The position numbers and the translations under genes were made by a program. This document shows, one piece after another, positions 14,894 through 23,087 of a DNA stretch of 40,392 bases. A model generated the notes under the pieces. The model made no database searches, was not told the origin of the DNA, and worked only from the letters and a program-made list of their open reading frames with translations. Position 1 is the first letter of the stretch. Each line of letters begins with the position of its first letter. The stretch comes from Burkholderiales bacterium (lineage in GTDB: Bacteria > Pseudomonadota > Gammaproteobacteria > Burkholderiales > Burkholderiaceae_C), in assembly GCA_025350505.1 (NCBI GenBank), contig JANXXS010000272.1:1-40392 (forward strand), in the 5' to 3' direction.

Positions 14894-17800
14894 ATGCGCC
14901 TGCACCTGGTCGACTTCGCGTCGGCCACCCTCGCCGACGGCTCGAACAGCGCGCTCGCGCCGCGCGACGCGGCGCTGCTCGCCTGGCTGGCGCTCGAAGG
15001 TCCGACGCCGCGGGCCCGGCTGGCCGAGCTGCTGTGGCCGGGCAGCGAGCCCGAGGCGTCGCGCAACACGCTTCGCCAGCGCCTCTTTCACCTGAAGAAG
15101 CATTGCGGCGAGCTGGTCGTCGGCGGCGGCGCGCTGCGCCTCCGCGAAGGGGTGCGGCACGACCTGGGCGCCGACGTCGGCGTGCTCGGAGACCTGCAGT
15201 TTCCGGATGCACCCGACCTGAACCGCTGGCTGCACGAGCAGCGCGAGCGCCGCTTGACCGGCCAGCGGCGGGACCTCGAAGCGCAGGTCCGCGCGCTCGA
15301 AAATGCGGGCGAGCTCGCCGCCGCGCTGCCGGTGGCGCAGACCCTGCTCCAGCTCGACACCCTGAGCGAAGCGGCGCATCGCCACCTGATGCGCCTGCAT
15401 TACCTGCGCGGCGACCGCGCCGCCGCCCTGCTCGCCTTCGATCATTGCGAGCGCACGCTGAAGGACGAAGTCGGCACGCGTCCTTCGAGCGACACGCTGG
15501 CGCTGCTGCAGACGATCGAGCAGGCGCATCCGCACATCTGGATGCCCGGTCAGGCCTTGCCCGCGTCGGCGCTGCGACCGCCGCAGCTGATCGGCCGAGA
15601 GGCCGAGCTGCGTGCGCTTGCCCGTGCCTGGGCGGCCGGGCGGCTTTTCATCGTCGCCGGACAAGCCGGCTCGGGCAAGAGCCGGCTGCTGGGTGCGATG
15701 TCCGAAGGCCAGCCGGGCACGCTGGTCCTGCGCGCCCGTCCCGGCGACGACAAGGTGCCCCTGGCCACCCTCGATCGACTGGTCCATCGCCTGAGCGAGC
15801 GCTGGCCCGCGCTCGGCGCCGTGCCCGCCCGGGCGCGCTTCAAGGCGCTGATGTCAGGGCCGGGCGAGGACCGTGAGCCGAGCGTGCAGTCGGCGGTGCC
15901 GATGCTCGCCGACCTGTTGCGCGCAGCGCGCCAGCACGGCCTCGGCGGCCTCGTCCTCGATGACTTGCAGTTCGCCGACGACGCCAGCGTCGACACCTGG
16001 CAGGAGCTGCTCGACTGGCCGGCGCTCGCCGGCCTGCGTTTCGGCTTCGCCTCGCGCAGCGACGGCGATCCGGCGAACCAGCGCATCGACGGCCTGACCA
16101 AGCGCAGCGACGCCCTCCTCGTGCCCTTGCAGCCGCTCGCCGCGGCGTCGATCGAGCCCTTCGTCGAATCGCTGGCCTTGCCGACGGTCGACGCCAGGGC
16201 CATCGCGGCGGCGCTGGTGCGCCGCATCGGCGGCAATCCGCTGCATCTGCTCGAGACGATCCGCCACGCGCTCGAGAAGCATGGCCACCTGAGCGCCGAC
16301 AAGCTCGAAGCGCCGGCGCGCGTGACCGAGCTGCTCGAGAAACGGCTATTGGCGCTGCCGGCCGATGGCCTTCTCGTCGTCCGCATTGCCGCCGTCGCCG
16401 GCAACGACTTCGAGCCTGAGCTGGCCGCCGCGGTGAGCCGGCGCGACGTGCTCGAGCTTGCCGATGCCTGGCATGCGCTGGAGCGCCAGGGGCTGCTCGA
16501 TGCGCGCGGCTTCATGCACGACCTGATCGGCGAGGCGGCACATCGCCTGCTGCCGCAGCCGATCGCGCGCGTGCTGCACGCCCGCGTCGCCGCCTACCTG
16601 GCAGAGCGCGGCGCCGGCGCGGCACGGTTGGCGCATCACTGGCTGTGCGCCGGTGACGAAGCGGCGGCGGTGCCGTATCTGGCGACCGCGGCGCGCCAGG
16701 CCTGGCAGCTGGGGCGCAGCCGCGAGGCACGCGACGCGTATGGCCGCGCCGCGTCGATCGAGCTCTCGCGCGGCCGACCCGACGTGGCGTTCGACCTGCT
16801 CTTCGACTGCGCCGAGTCGATCACCGAAATCGGGCCCTCGACCGAGTTCGAGCAGGCGGTCGACCGGCTCGAGCCGCTCGCACGCACGCCTTCGCAGCGG
16901 GCCCGTGTCGCGTTCCTGCGCATCGTCGGCCTCCACCAGCGCGGCGAGCACATCGCGTGCCGCGAACGCATCGACGACGCGCTCGCCATGGCAAACGACA
17001 GCGCCGACCGCGTCATCGAGGCCGAGTGCCGTTTCAGCAAGGGCGTGTACACCACCCACGACGGCCACCTCCACGATGCGGCGAAGCACTTCGCCGCGGC
17101 CGTCGCGCTGCATCGCAGCGTCGGTCGCGAAGCGCGCGCGCTGGCGATCGAGCTGAACATCCACACCGTCCTGCTCTGGACCGGGCAGGCCCGAATCGCC
17201 TTCGACGGGCAGCGCGACGAGCTGCAGCGCGTGCTCGATTCAGGCTCGCCGAAGTTGCTGGCCATGCTGCTGGTGCGGCAGGCCGAAGGCGAGCTGCATC
17301 TCGGCAACGTCGGCAGCGCGCGGGTCACGCTCGCGCGCGCGCTCGAAGCACTGCGCGGCACCGACATGATCGGCGCCGAGCTCGCGTCGAATGCACGCAA
17401 CATCGCCGACATCGAGCGTCGCTGCGGTCACTGGGACGGCGCGTTGGCGATCGCCGACGAATCGATGCTGCGCCTCGGCGCGCAGAAGGATCCCGAGCAG
17501 TCGCTCGCGTCGGTGCTGGCCGACATCTATCTCGACCTCGGCCGACCGGACCTCGCGCATCGCCACGTCGAGGCCTTCGCCACGGTCTCGAGACACTCGA
17601 TGCGGCAGCGCCAGCGAGCACTCGCCTTGCGGTGGCGCTACGGCCTGGCGGTGGGCAGCGCCATCGAAACGAGCGCCGCCGTCGCCGCTGCCATCGGCGA
17701 CGAGAACCTGATGCAGGCATGTCGGCTGGCGTTGATCGCCGGGCAGGCGGGCGACCCGGACCTGCGGGCCCAGCCCTGCGCCGCGTTGATCGTGCGCGGC

Positions 17801-18145
17801 CAGGCCCACGAGCTGCGCGAACAGCTGGTGCCGTTGCACTCGCTGCTCGCCTGGCTGCTCGCCCGATCCGGCGACATGACCGCCGCGCTGGCCAGCGTCG
17901 GCTGCGCCGAGCGCGAGCTGGCAAGAGGCGAGCTCGGCGCCTGGACGCCGCACTGCGGGCTGTGGCTGGCGAAGGCGTTGCAGTGCGCGGGCCGGGCCGA
18001 CGACGCCGACCGGCATGCGCGGTCGGCAGCGGCGTGGCTGACCGAGCGCGCGCAAGGCGCCGTCCCAGCGGAATTTCGCGACAGCTTCCTGCGCCGCAAC
18101 CCGGTGCATCGCGACGTCATGGCGTGGTCGACCCGGCCGCATTGA
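14894..18145 (+). CDS. BTAD-type transcriptional regulator with AAA-ATPase and TPR domains
   Basis: A 1083-residue protein starting at the ATG at 14894 (MRLHLVDFASATL). Residues 1-95 form a winged helix (RDAALLAWLALEG, RARLAELLWPGSEPEASRNTLRQ). Residues about 100-225 are the bacterial transcriptional activation domain (LPVAQTLLQLDTLSEAAHRHLM, EVGTRPSSDTLALL). A STAND-type ATPase follows, with Walker A GQAGSGKS at 256-263 and Walker B LVLDDLQFAD near 353. The last 500 residues are alanine-rich helical repeats of TPR type. It resembles SARP/AfsR-like sensors without the LuxR helix-turn-helix of MalT proteins. It lies 98 bases after the lipoprotein gene on the same strand, so that gene is a possible target. 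The ligand and targets are unknown. The frame is open upstream to 13694 inside the lipoprotein gene, which is an artefact. Confidence 0.88.
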   Translation: MRLHLVDFASATLADGSNSALAPRDAALLAWLALEGPTPRARLAELLWPGSEPEASRNTLRQRLFHLKKHCGELVVGGGALRLREGVRHDLGADVGVLGDLQFPDAPDLNRWLHEQRERRLTGQRRDLEAQVRALENAGELAAALPVAQTLLQLDTLSEAAHRHLMRLHYLRGDRAAALLAFDHCERTLKDEVGTRPSSDTLALLQTIEQAHPHIWMPGQALPASALRPPQLIGREAELRALARAWAAGRLFIVAGQAGSGKSRLLGAMSEGQPGTLVLRARPGDDKVPLATLDRLVHRLSERWPALGAVPARARFKALMSGPGEDREPSVQSAVPMLADLLRAARQHGLGGLVLDDLQFADDASVDTWQELLDWPALAGLRFGFASRSDGDPANQRIDGLTKRSDALLVPLQPLAAASIEPFVESLALPTVDARAIAAALVRRIGGNPLHLLETIRHALEKHGHLSADKLEAPARVTELLEKRLLALPADGLLVVRIAAVAGNDFEPELAAAVSRRDVLELADAWHALERQGLLDARGFMHDLIGEAAHRLLPQPIARVLHARVAAYLAERGAGAARLAHHWLCAGDEAAAVPYLATAARQAWQLGRSREARDAYGRAASIELSRGRPDVAFDLLFDCAESITEIGPSTEFEQAVDRLEPLARTPSQRARVAFLRIVGLHQRGEHIACRERIDDALAMANDSADRVIEAECRFSKGVYTTHDGHLHDAAKHFAAAVALHRSVGREARALAIELNIHTVLLWTGQARIAFDGQRDELQRVLDSGSPKLLAMLLVRQAEGELHLGNVGSARVTLARALEALRGTDMIGAELASNARNIADIERRCGHWDGALAIADESMLRLGAQKDPEQSLASVLADIYLDLGRPDLAHRHVEAFATVSRHSMRQRQRALALRWRYGLAVGSAIETSAAVAAAIGDENLMQACRLALIAGQAGDPDLRAQPCAALIVRGQAHELREQLVPLHSLLAWLLARSGDMTAALASVGCAERELARGELGAWTPHCGLWLAKALQCAGRADDADRHARSAAAWLTERAQGAVPAEFRDSFLRRNPVHRDVMAWSTRPH

Positions 18146-18197
18146 CGGCAGCCTGAGCGGGCGACGCGTCGGCGCTTCGCTCGGGAAACGGGACGGA

Positions 18198-19139
18198 TCA
18201 ACCCGACGCCGTCGCCGCCGCGGCGCGCTTGGCGAGCAGGGCGTTGGCCGAGCGCGAGACGGGCCTCCTGCCGAGCACGCCGGAGATGAACGCCGCGGCG
18301 TCGACCAGGCCGTCGAGCGAGATGCCGGTCTCGATACCCAACCCCTGGAGCAGGAAGACCACGTCTTCGGTCGCGACGTTGCCGGTCGCACCCTTCGCAT
18401 AGGGGCAACCGCCGAGCCCGGCGATGCTCGCGTCGAAGGTCGCGATGCCGACCTCGAGCGCGGCATAGACGTTGACGATCGCCTGCGCATAAGTGTCGTG
18501 GAAATGGCCGCTCACCTCGGCTACGGAATAGTGCTTGAGCGCCCGCTCGAGCGCCGCCTGCACCTTCTTCGGCGTGCCGACGCCGATCGTGTCGGCGATG
18601 CCGCAATGGTCGACGCCGATGCCTTTCATCAGCTTGACGACGTGCTCGACCTCGTCGGCCGATACCTCTCCCTGGTACGGGCAGCCGAGCGCCACCGAGA
18701 CCGCGCCGCGCGCCTTGATGCCCTGCGCCTGCGCCGCGGCGACGACCGGCCGGAAGCGCTCGACGCTCTCGGCGATCGAGCAGTTGATGTTGCGATGGCT
18801 GAACGCCTCGGTCGCCGCGCCGAAGACGACGATCTCGTCGGGCCACTGGTCGCGCGGCGCGGACAGCGCGGCGTCGAGCCCCTTCATGTTCGGCACCAGC
18901 ACCGAATAGCGCACACCGGGCTGGCGCGCGATGCCGGCGAGCACGGCGGCGTTGTCGGCCATCTGCGGCACCCACTTCGGGCTGACGAAGCTGGTGACTT
19001 CGATCTCTCTCAGCCCGGCTGCCTGCAGGCGATGGACGAGCTCGACCTTGACCGCCGCGTCGACCGTCTGCTTCTCGTTCTGCAGGCCGTCGCGCGGGCC
19101 GACGTCGACCAGCGTGACCTTGCTCGGCAACAGGCTCAT
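18198..19139 (-). CDS. mvaB: Hydroxymethylglutaryl-CoA lyase
   Basis: A 313-residue protein starting at the ATG at 19139. It cleaves (S)-3-hydroxy-3-methylglutaryl-CoA to acetoacetate and acetyl-CoA, the last step of leucine catabolism. Active-site features are VDVGPRDGLQNE with Arg16-Asp17 near the N-terminus, metal-binding GHFHDTYAQA and the catalytic-cysteine loop GLGGCPYAKGATGN. The length is normal. It overlaps the DUF4126 gene by four bases, and that gene overlaps the enoyl-CoA hydratase gene, so the three are probably one transcript. In liu nomenclature it corresponds to liuE. The carboxylase subunits that would supply its substrate pathway are not in the window. Confidence 0.95.
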   Translation of the reverse strand: MSLLPSKVTLVDVGPRDGLQNEKQTVDAAVKVELVHRLQAAGLREIEVTSFVSPKWVPQMADNAAVLAGIARQPGVRYSVLVPNMKGLDAALSAPRDQWPDEIVVFGAATEAFSHRNINCSIAESVERFRPVVAAAQAQGIKARGAVSVALGCPYQGEVSADEVEHVVKLMKGIGVDHCGIADTIGVGTPKKVQAALERALKHYSVAEVSGHFHDTYAQAIVNVYAALEVGIATFDASIAGLGGCPYAKGATGNVATEDVVFLLQGLGIETGISLDGLVDAAAFISGVLGRRPVSRSANALLAKRAAAATASG

Positions 19140-19771
19140 CGATTCACCTCGATATGTGCGGCAGGCGGCATGGGACGACGATAGCGCAGCGACACCGCGC
19201 TTGCCGCGCGGCGCAGGAATCGCCCCAGCATCCAGATCGTCGCGACCATGGCGACGAGGGCGAGCGCGAGCGCGGCGAAGAAGGCGACCGGATGCGTCCA
19301 CGAGAGCCAGAGCGCAGACGGCACGAGGCCGTCGCCCAGCAACGACAGGGCGATGTTGGAGAACGGCTCCGGCGAGGTGTTGGCGGCGGCGCGCGTCGTT
19401 GCCTTGGCGAGATGGCTGGTCGCGGCCAGCGTGCCGCCGAGCAGCGCGGCGATCGTTGCCCAGGTCACGTGGTCGCCGCCGAACACGGCAGCGGCAAGTA
19501 CTGCGCCGGCGGGGATGCGGATCAGCGTGTGCAGCGCGTCCCAGACGCTGTCGAGGCCGGGGATCTTGTCGACGAAGAACTCGACGAACAGCATGACGCC
19601 GCTCGCCCCGAGCAGCCACGGGCTTCGCAGCAGGTGCAGACCCGGCGGCAGGTCGACCCAGCCGAGCGCACCGGCCGCGCCAGTGAAAAAGACGACCGAA
19701 TACAGGCGCAGGCCGCTCGCCCAGCCGAGCGCGGCGGCGATGGCGAGAAGGTGCGACAGGTCGAGGTTCAC
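19136..19771 (-). CDS. DUF4126 family membrane protein
   Basis: A 211-residue hydrophobic protein. The opening LLAIAAALGWASGLRLYSVVFFTG and the FVDKIPGLDSVWDALHTLIRIPAGA segment are hallmarks of DUF4126. Five or six membrane helices are likely, with TSPEPFSNIALSLLGDG in a polar loop and a basic C-terminal tail. No function is known for the family. It is locked by 4-base overlaps on both sides between the HMG-CoA lyase and methylglutaconyl-CoA hydratase genes. That suggests co-translation with leucine catabolism genes and perhaps a transport or membrane-associated role in that pathway, which is inference. Confidence 0.85.
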   Translation of the reverse strand: MNLDLSHLLAIAAALGWASGLRLYSVVFFTGAAGALGWVDLPPGLHLLRSPWLLGASGVMLFVEFFVDKIPGLDSVWDALHTLIRIPAGAVLAAAVFGGDHVTWATIAALLGGTLAATSHLAKATTRAAANTSPEPFSNIALSLLGDGLVPSALWLSWTHPVAFFAALALALVAMVATIWMLGRFLRRAASAVSLRYRRPMPPAAHIEVNR

Positions 19772-20556
19772 GGCAGGAGCCAGGCCGGCTTGCGCTTTTC
19801 CAGGAAACTGGCCACGCCCTCCTTGCCTTCAGCGCTGGCGCGGATATCGGCGATGCGGCGCGCCGTCTCGGCGCGCAGGGTCGGCGTGATCTCGCGGCCG
19901 GCGACGTCCTGCACCAACTGCTTGCAGGCACGCGTTGCCATCGGCCCGTTGGCGACGATCGCGGCGACGACGGCGTCGACCCTGGCGTCGAGTGCGTCGG
20001 CGGTGCAGAGTTCGTGCGCGAAGCCGATCGCCTTGGCCTCGGCCGCGCTGAAGCGCTCGGCGGTAACGAAGTAGCGGCGCGCCGCCTGTTCGCCCATGGC
20101 GCGCACGACGTAAGGACTGATCGTCGCCGGCAGCAGGCCGAGCCGCGCCTCGCTGAGGCAGAAGGTGGCAACGTCGGCGGCAACGCGGATGTCGCAAACC
20201 GAGGCGATGCCGAGCCCGCCCGCGTAGCAGTCGCCGTGAATGCGCGCCACCACCGGGATCGGGCAGCTGTAGATCGACCACAGCATCTCGGCGAGCACTT
20301 CCGCGTCGCCGCGGTTCTGCTCCCAGGTGTAGCCGCCGACCTCGCGCATGAAGGCGAGGTCGGCGCCGGCGCAGAAGGCCTTGCCGCTGCCACCGAGGAC
20401 GATGGCGCGAACGCCTTCACCCTCGGCCGAAAGCGAAGCGAAGGTTGCGGCCAGCTCGCGGATCAACGCGCCGTTGAGGGCGTTGCGAACGCCGGGCCGA
20501 TCGAGCCAGACGCGGGCGACGGCGCCAGCCCGTTCGACGCGAAGCGTGGTCGTCAT
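19768..20556 (-). CDS. liuC: Enoyl-CoA hydratase family, probably methylglutaconyl-CoA hydratase
   Basis: A 262-residue crotonase-fold protein with a strong Shine-Dalgarno AAGGAG before the ATG at 20556. The oxyanion-hole segments are GKAFCAGADLAFM near residue 59 and GDCYAGGLGIASVCD near 108. Glu136 in LSEARLGLLPATISPYVVRAMG is the likely catalytic acid. The LSExRLGLxPAxISPYV signature is characteristic of LiuC/AUH-type hydratases, which convert 3-methylglutaconyl-CoA to HMG-CoA. The adjacent HMG-CoA lyase uses that product, so the assignment has context support. A general enoyl-CoA hydratase role cannot be excluded. Confidence 0.88.
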   Translation of the reverse strand: MTTTLRVERAGAVARVWLDRPGVRNALNGALIRELAATFASLSAEGEGVRAIVLGGSGKAFCAGADLAFMREVGGYTWEQNRGDAEVLAEMLWSIYSCPIPVVARIHGDCYAGGLGIASVCDIRVAADVATFCLSEARLGLLPATISPYVVRAMGEQAARRYFVTAERFSAAEAKAIGFAHELCTADALDARVDAVVAAIVANGPMATRACKQLVQDVAGREITPTLRAETARRIADIRASAEGKEGVASFLEKRKPAWLLP

Positions 20557-20592
20557 GTCGTCTCCTTCGGTCGTCGGTAGAACGGGGCCGGC

Positions 20593-21735
20593 TCAGTAGC
20601 GCTTGGCGACTTCATCGAGCATCACCTCGGTCGCGCCGCCGCCGATGGCGAGCACGCGGGCGTCGCGCCAGAGCCGCTCGATCACGGTGCCGCGCATGTA
20701 GCCCATGCCGCCGTGGAACTGCTGGCAGCCCGAGACCACCTCGTTGACAAGTTCGCCGGTCAGCGCTTTCAGCATCGAGACTTCCTGCACCACGTCGTCG
20801 CCCCGCGCGACGCGCCAGGCGCAGTGGTACATGAAGGCGCGCGCGGCGCGCGTCTTGGCGTCGAGCATGGCGAGGCGCTGGCGCACCACCTGCTTGTCGA
20901 ACAGCGTGGCACCGAAGGCGCGCCGGTCGCGCACGTGCTCGAGCGTGACGCGCAGCGCCTGCATGCAGTGGCCGATCGCCATCGCGCCGAGAGCGATGCG
21001 CTCGGTCTGGAAGTTCTTCATCACCGAATAGAAGCCGCGGCTCTCCTCGCCGAGCAGGTGGCCGGCGGGAATGCGAACGTCCTCGAACACCAGCTCTGCC
21101 GTGTCGGAAGAAAGCCAGCCCGACTTGTCGAGCGCGCGGCCGACGCGAAAGCCGGGCGTTCCTTTCTCGACCGCGAACATCGACATCGCATGCCGGCCCT
21201 CGCCGCCGGTCTTGGCGGCGACGAAGTAGAGGTCGGCGAGCACGCCGTTCGTGATGAAGAGCTTCGTGCCGTTCAGGATCCACTCGCTGCCGTCGGCCGA
21301 GCGCTTCGCAGTCGTGCGGATGCCGGCGACGTCGGAGCCGGCGCCCGGCTCGGAGATGGCGACGGCGGTAATCGTCTGCCCCGCCGTGATGCCCGGCATC
21401 CAGCGCGCCTTCTGCGCCGGCGTGCCGGCATGATGCAGGTGCGGGCTCGCCATGTCGGTGTGCACGAGCACGGTGATGATGAAGCCGCCGAAGGTCGACT
21501 GCGATAGCGCTTCGGCGAAGACCAGGTTGGTCAGCGCGTCGGCCTCGGCGCCGCCGTATTCGCTCTCGTACATCAGGCCCAGCAAGCCGGCGCTGCCGAG
21601 CTTTCTCAGCACCTCGCGCGGCGTGTTGCCGGTCTCTTCCCAGGCGAGCGCGTGCGGCTCGACCTCGCGGGCGACGAAGCGGGCGACCTGCTCGCGCAGC
21701 AACTCGTGTTCGGGGGTGAGGTAGATGTTTTCCAA
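20593..21735 (-). CDS. Acyl-CoA dehydrogenase with IVD/LCAD-type catalytic base
   Basis: A 380-residue acyl-CoA dehydrogenase. The FAD and substrate motifs AVAISEPGAGSDVAGI near residue 125 and the RDRRAFGATLFDKQVV segment are clear. The usual C-terminal base (Glu in YEGT) is replaced by glycine (AIGGGATEV), while Glu245 in QTERIALGAMAIG sits where isovaleryl-CoA and long-chain dehydrogenases place theirs. A branched-chain or terpenoid acyl-CoA substrate is therefore likely. The best start is the TTG at 21735 (LENIYLTPEHELL), since homology begins there and no ATG is available; the upstream open frame belongs to no family. It lies 36 bases before liuC on the same strand and probably shares its operon. 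Confidence 0.88.
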   Translation of the reverse strand: MENIYLTPEHELLREQVARFVAREVEPHALAWEETGNTPREVLRKLGSAGLLGLMYESEYGGAEADALTNLVFAEALSQSTFGGFIITVLVHTDMASPHLHHAGTPAQKARWMPGITAGQTITAVAISEPGAGSDVAGIRTTAKRSADGSEWILNGTKLFITNGVLADLYFVAAKTGGEGRHAMSMFAVEKGTPGFRVGRALDKSGWLSSDTAELVFEDVRIPAGHLLGEESRGFYSVMKNFQTERIALGAMAIGHCMQALRVTLEHVRDRRAFGATLFDKQVVRQRLAMLDAKTRAARAFMYHCAWRVARGDDVVQEVSMLKALTGELVNEVVSGCQQFHGGMGYMRGTVIERLWRDARVLAIGGGATEVMLDEVAKRY

Positions 21736-21782
21736 ACGTGTTCGCGGCGCGCCTCGGGGAAGCCCGCAAGGGTAGCGCAGCG

Positions 21783-22358
21783 TCAGGCGGCTGCGGGCGG
21801 GTGGCCGAACAGCGAGGCTTCGGTCCAGCCGAGCACCTCGAGCTCGGCCTTGCGGAAATGCGCTTCGCTCGGCATCAGAAACTCGTCGAGCGGCGGCGGC
21901 TTGATCGCCGTGCCGGCGAGCATGGCATGGGCCTGGCCGCGGTGATGGACCTGATGGTTGAGCAGGTGGGCGATGACGTGGCCGCGAAGCTCGCGCTGGA
22001 TCCGGCCTTCGGCGCGGACCATGTCGACGACGTCGTCGAGCTGCGCTGCCGACAGCGCGCCGACGTGGTTGATGAAGCGCTGGTCGGCCGCCGCCTGTGC
22101 GAAGCCGAGGTCGGCGACGGTCTCGCAGTCCGGTGCGTCGCGCCACTGCCGCTCCATGTCGGCCTCGCCGTGCAGCGCCGCGAGGTAGTAGAGGTCGACG
22201 GCGAGGATGTGGTTCAGCGTCTTCGCCAGGCTGGGGAAGAAGCTGACCCGAGGCGCCTGGAATTCCGCGCGCGAAAGCGTGCGCATGGCGTGATGCAGCC
22301 GGCGATTGGCGAGCCGGTTGGCGTGCGCCTGCGTGCGCAGGTAGCCGAGCAATTCCAT
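21783..22358 (-). CDS. DinB-like metal-binding protein
   Basis: A 191-residue four-helix-bundle protein of the DinB/YfiT-like superfamily. The putative metal ligands are His50 in KTLNHILAVDLYYL and the histidines of HLLNHQVHHRGQAHAML near residues 132-142, the usual three-histidine arrangement. Members bind divalent metal and include thiol transferases, but most have no known role. The start is the ATG at 22358 (MELLGYLRTQAHANRLANRRL). It is 26 bases downstream of the isomerase gene and 47 bases upstream of the acyl-CoA dehydrogenase, so it is probably in the same transcript. No link to the acyl-CoA pathway is evident. Confidence 0.85.
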   Translation of the reverse strand: MELLGYLRTQAHANRLANRRLHHAMRTLSRAEFQAPRVSFFPSLAKTLNHILAVDLYYLAALHGEADMERQWRDAPDCETVADLGFAQAAADQRFINHVGALSAAQLDDVVDMVRAEGRIQRELRGHVIAHLLNHQVHHRGQAHAMLAGTAIKPPPLDEFLMPSEAHFRKAELEVLGWTEASLFGHPPAAA

Positions 22359-22384
22359 CGCGATCGATCCTTGAAAGGCGGGCG

Positions 22385-22996
22385 CTAGAACGGGCCGCTG
22401 GCCAGCCAGCGCTCGATCTGGGCGCGCCGGTCGTTGCCCCAGAACGGCTCGCCGTCGACGACGAAGAAAGGCGCGCCGAACACCCCGCGCGCGATCGCTT
22501 CATCGCAAGCCTGGCGCAGGCGCGCCTTCCAGGCCGGCGCCGTCCAGACCGCTTCGGCCTCGTCGGGGTCGATGCCGAACTCGGCGGCGAGGCGCTTCAG
22601 CGCATCGACGTCGGCGAGGTTGACGTTGCGCGTGAAGTAGGCGCGCAGGCAGTGCCGCGCCCAGGGCGCCGCCGAGGCCGACCGTTCGTCCTTCAGCCAC
22701 CAGAACAGGCGCGCCGCGTTCTGCGTTGCGATCGGAAAGGGATCGGGCAAGGTGAACGGCACGCCGGCGAAACGCGCCGACCGGTCGAAGTCGTGCAGCG
22801 AGTATTCGCGCTTGATCGGATGGCTGACCGGGCTCCTCAGCTCGGCCGCCTGGAAGGTGACGCCGAGCAGGATCGCTTTCCAGTCGACGGTGCGGCCATG
22901 CCGGGCGGCGAGCGCCTCGATCCATTCCGACGCAATGTACGTATAGGGCGACGAGAAGTCGAAGTAGAACTCGACGGCGGGGTGCAGCACGGGCAT
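22385..22996 (-). CDS. 2-hydroxychromene-2-carboxylate isomerase-like (DsbA/GST-kappa fold)
   Basis: A 203-residue thioredoxin-fold protein with an N-terminal FYFDFSSPYTYIAS motif, where the first serine of the SSPY segment would activate glutathione, and a C-terminal GVFGAPFFVVDGEPFWGNDR segment with the cis-proline (APFF). Characterised relatives isomerise 2-hydroxychromene-2-carboxylate in naphthalene degradation, but many homologues act elsewhere. No CxxC motif is present, so it is not a disulfide oxidoreductase. The ATG at 22996 is 91 bases from the divergent P450 start. It probably heads the transcript running through dinB-like, acd, liuC, DUF4126 and mvaB. The substrate is not determinable here. 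Confidence 0.85.
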   Translation of the reverse strand: MPVLHPAVEFYFDFSSPYTYIASEWIEALAARHGRTVDWKAILLGVTFQAAELRSPVSHPIKREYSLHDFDRSARFAGVPFTLPDPFPIATQNAARLFWWLKDERSASAAPWARHCLRAYFTRNVNLADVDALKRLAAEFGIDPDEAEAVWTAPAWKARLRQACDEAIARGVFGAPFFVVDGEPFWGNDRRAQIERWLASGPF

Positions 22997-23087
22997 GGCA
23001 AAGCGTACTTGTCCGCCCGGGGCGCGGCAAGAGGCCCGGCCCGAACGCGCTTTGACTCACACTTCGAACTCAGCAAAGGAGCCCTTC

